A stretch of 8,149 bases of DNA from Salaquimonas sp. (GTDB lineage: Bacteria > Pseudomonadota > Alphaproteobacteria > Rhizobiales > Rhizobiaceae): positions 1 to 8,149 of the forward strand of contig JAHEHW010000060.1 of assembly GCA_024639745.1 (NCBI GenBank), written 5' to 3'. The notes under the pieces were generated by a model. It searched no databases, was not told where the DNA came from, and was given only the letters and a program-made list of their open reading frames with translations. The position numbers and the translations under genes were made by a program. Positions within the stretch are counted from its first letter, which is position 1; the number at the start of each line of letters is the position of its first letter. Positions 6,382 through 8,149 of the stretch are shown here, one piece after another.

Positions 6382-7585
6382 CTTTCACCAAAATGGCAGC
6401 GTGGCAACGCTGCACAATTTGACCCGAATGCCGGTCGAAGACATCGAGCGTCAGCTATCGATCCTTGCACAATCACGTAAAATTACACTGATACTTCCAT
6501 CCCTTTATTCCGAACTTGAAGCCCCTGCCCTGTCGAACATCATCGATGAACTCCGCGAAGCGAAATACATCAATCATATCGTGATCGGATTGGATCGCGC
6601 AGACCGGGATCAGTACCAGCATGCGCGTGAATTCTTTTCGCGTCTGCCGCAAACTCATGACATCCTTTGGAATGCCGGCCCGAGGCTTCGAGAAATTCAC
6701 ACCAGTCTGAAAGAAGCGAAACTTGCTCCGGAGGAGCCGGGCAAGGGTCGGAATGTCTGGTATTGCATCGGCTACACGCTGGCATCGCAGAACTCTGACA
6801 TTGTGGCCCTGCACGATTGCGATATTACGACTTATTCCCGCGAAATGCTGGCGCGCCTAATCTATCCGGTGGCAAACCCGGTTTTTCCATACCAGTTCTG
6901 CAAGGGCTATTATCCGCGCATCGCCGAAGGGAAGCTTAACGGTCGGGTCAACCGGTTGCTGGTCACGCCCCTCTTGTTGGCATTGGAGAAAACCTGCGGC
7001 CATCATGACTATATCGAGTATCTACAAGGCTTCCGGTATCCGCTTGCCGGTGAATTTGCCATGCGCACCGCGATCCTGCCGGATATGCGAATCCCTTCGG
7101 ATTGGGGTCTCGAAATTGGCGTTCTGTCGGAAGTCTGGCGAAACCTCTCTCGCCACGCCGTATGTCAGGTCGACATCTCGGATGCCTATGATCACAAGCA
7201 TCAGCCGCTTTCGGAGGAAGACGCGAGTCGCGGTCTCTCTCGAATGTCGACCGATATCTGCAAGGCCCTGTTCCGCAAGCTTGCAACCGATGGCGTCGTT
7301 TTCAATCAGGAACTGTTCCGGACCCTGAAGGCCACCTATTACCGCATCGCTCTCGACCTGATCGAGATGTATTATTCTGATGCGATCATGAATGGCTTGC
7401 ATCTTGACCGTCACAAGGAAGAGAAAGCCGTCGAACTCTTCGCCGCCAATATTGTCGAAGCGGGTCATACCTTCCTGGAAAACCCGATGGAAACGCCTTT
7501 CATCCCAAATTGGAGCAGGGTCCAGGCTGCCGATCCGGACGTTTTGCGACATATCCGTCAGGCAGTCATGGCGGACAATGCTTGA
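6374..7585 (+). CDS. gpgS: glucosyl-3-phosphoglycerate synthase (GT81)
   Basis: Retaining glucosyltransferase of family GT81 that joins glucose from an NDP-glucose donor to D-3-phosphoglycerate, the first step to the compatible solute glucosylglycerate. The 403-residue cytosolic protein has a GT-A fold: donor-site start LILPSLYSELE (39-49), IGLDRAD (71-77), GKGRNVW (123-129), the metal-binding DxD motif as DCD (148-150), GFRYPLAGEFA (219-229, acceptor region), DWGLEIG (243-249), and YDHKHQ (272-277), whose second histidine region corresponds to the metal-binding histidine of characterised GpgS. Length is normal for the bacterial enzymes. The unrelated GT78 mannosylglycerate synthases lack this pattern. 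ATG at 6374 fits the family N-terminus (ADFHQNG). Its translation is probably coupled to the 19-codon ORF upstream. The product would be dephosphorylated by the HAD enzyme encoded at 4822. Function is confident; donor (UDP-, ADP- or GDP-glucose) is open. Confidence 0.92.
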   Translation: MADFHQNGSVATLHNLTRMPVEDIERQLSILAQSRKITLILPSLYSELEAPALSNIIDELREAKYINHIVIGLDRADRDQYQHAREFFSRLPQTHDILWNAGPRLREIHTSLKEAKLAPEEPGKGRNVWYCIGYTLASQNSDIVALHDCDITTYSREMLARLIYPVANPVFPYQFCKGYYPRIAEGKLNGRVNRLLVTPLLLALEKTCGHHDYIEYLQGFRYPLAGEFAMRTAILPDMRIPSDWGLEIGVLSEVWRNLSRHAVCQVDISDAYDHKHQPLSEEDASRGLSRMSTDICKALFRKLATDGVVFNQELFRTLKATYYRIALDLIEMYYSDAIMNGLHLDRHKEEKAVELFAANIVEAGHTFLENPMETPFIPNWSRVQAADPDVLRHIRQAVMADNA

Positions 7586-7594
7586 TCCGATCAA
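7582..7594. terminator. short inverted repeat between convergent gpgS and regulator gene
   Basis: TTGATC-C-GATCAA straddles the gpgS stop in the 21-base gap between two convergent genes. The position suits a two-way terminator, but the stem is short and AT-rich and no long T tract follows on either strand, so this is weak. Confidence 0.2.
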
Positions 7595-7606
7595 AATGCA
7601 GGCGGA

Positions 7607-8149
7607 TTACTTTCGAAAATCCGACGGTGGCTTGCCATAGCGGTTGCGGAATGTTTTTGCGAAATGCGCTGAACTGCAGAACCCGGTGGTAAGCGCTATC
7701 TCGGTGATCGACAACGGTGACTGTGCGAGCAGGTTCTGCGCCTTTTCCAAACGGAGATTCCGGTAGAATGCCATTGTCCCTTCACCCAGCTTATCGCTGA
7801 AGAGCCGGTTCAACTGTCGCGGGCCCACTCCCGACATCTCGGCAACTTGCATCAAGTCCAACGGGTCACCGACATGGTTTTCCATGGCCTCAATGGCGCG
7901 AATGACCGGGGCGCTGGTGGTGCCATATCGCGCCACGTATCCGGCTCGCTGCGGCTGCCCCGCCCCCCGCACATTGGTGTGCATGAACCAGTCGCTCACC
8001 TTTGTCGCGAACTCCGAACCGTGATGACTCGCGATCAGCTCGTGCATCATATCGAGCGGCGCGATACCTCCGGCACAGGTATAGCGGTCCTTGTCGATGA
8101 CATAGATGCTTTTTTCGAGGTAGAGCGACGGCGAAATCTCGACCAACGA
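7607..8149 (-). CDS. GlxA/GbdR-like AraC-family regulator, C-terminal part (cut by the right edge)
   Basis: The visible 180 residues are the end of a transcription regulator with an N-terminal DJ-1/PfpI (class I glutamine amidotransferase-like) domain and a C-terminal AraC DNA-binding domain. TCAGGIAPLDMM (about 24-35 of the fragment) is the typical last strand and helix of the DJ-1 domain. The two helix-turn-helix units follow, LMQVAEMSGVGPRQLNRLF and ITEIALTTGFCSSAHFAKTF, ending with GKPPSDFR. The frame is open to the window end; the TTG at 8146 is inside the gene and not its start. Such regulators include GbdR and CdhR, which sense glycine betaine/dimethylglycine and carnitine, and the fragment resembles that branch most. 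It is convergent with gpgS, so a role in controlling the glucosylglycerate genes is possible but not shown. Confidence 0.9.
   Translation of the reverse strand, partial: SLVEISPSLYLEKSIYVIDKDRYTCAGGIAPLDMMHELIASHHGSEFATKVSDWFMHTNVRGAGQPQRAGYVARYGTTSAPVIRAIEAMENHVGDPLDLMQVAEMSGVGPRQLNRLFSDKLGEGTMAFYRNLRLEKAQNLLAQSPLSITEIALTTGFCSSAHFAKTFRNRYGKPPSDFRK

Noticed and set aside
7022..7594. Minus-strand ORF of 190 codons
   Set aside because: Antisense shadow of gpgS; it would also lie just downstream of the regulator gene, but shows no domain or start signal.

Overview
The window looks like a piece of an alphaproteobacterial chromosome. The Hfq protein is of the alphaproteobacterial type, hfq and hflX are adjacent and overlapping, and several genes use GTG or TTG starts. 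An osmolyte cluster next to a Trk potassium transporter suggests a salt-exposed, possibly marine, bacterium; that habitat is an inference. No rRNA, tRNA, CRISPR array, insertion sequence or phage gene is visible.

Left part (1-2669, minus strand): trkH (potassium uptake), a gap of about 190 bases with a possible promoter, hfq (RNA chaperone), and hflX (ribosome-associated GTPase), which runs off the left edge. hflX starts at a TTG that overlaps the hfq stop codon. TrkH has an alanine where the first selectivity-filter loop normally has glycine.

Middle (2670-3076): a divergent intergenic region of about 400 bases with several short inverted repeats and no convincing gene.

Osmolyte cluster (3077-7585, plus strand): a GH13_18 sugar phosphorylase, most likely glucosylglycerate phosphorylase; an overlapping HAD phosphatase of the mannosyl/glucosyl-3-phosphoglycerate phosphatase family; and a GT81 glucosyl-3-phosphoglycerate synthase (GpgS). 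Together they could make glucosylglycerate from NDP-glucose and 3-phosphoglycerate (GpgS, then phosphatase) and break it down to glucose-1-phosphate and glycerate (phosphorylase). The cluster is interrupted by an unrecognised 193-residue gene on the opposite strand. Two details stand out: a one-base frameshift at the 3' end of the phosphatase gene, which replaces a conserved C-terminus with unrelated residues, and a 19-codon ORF with a strong ribosome binding site whose stop overlaps the gpgS start.

Right edge (7607-8149, minus strand): the C-terminal part of a GlxA/GbdR-like AraC-family regulator, convergent with gpgS and cut by the window end.
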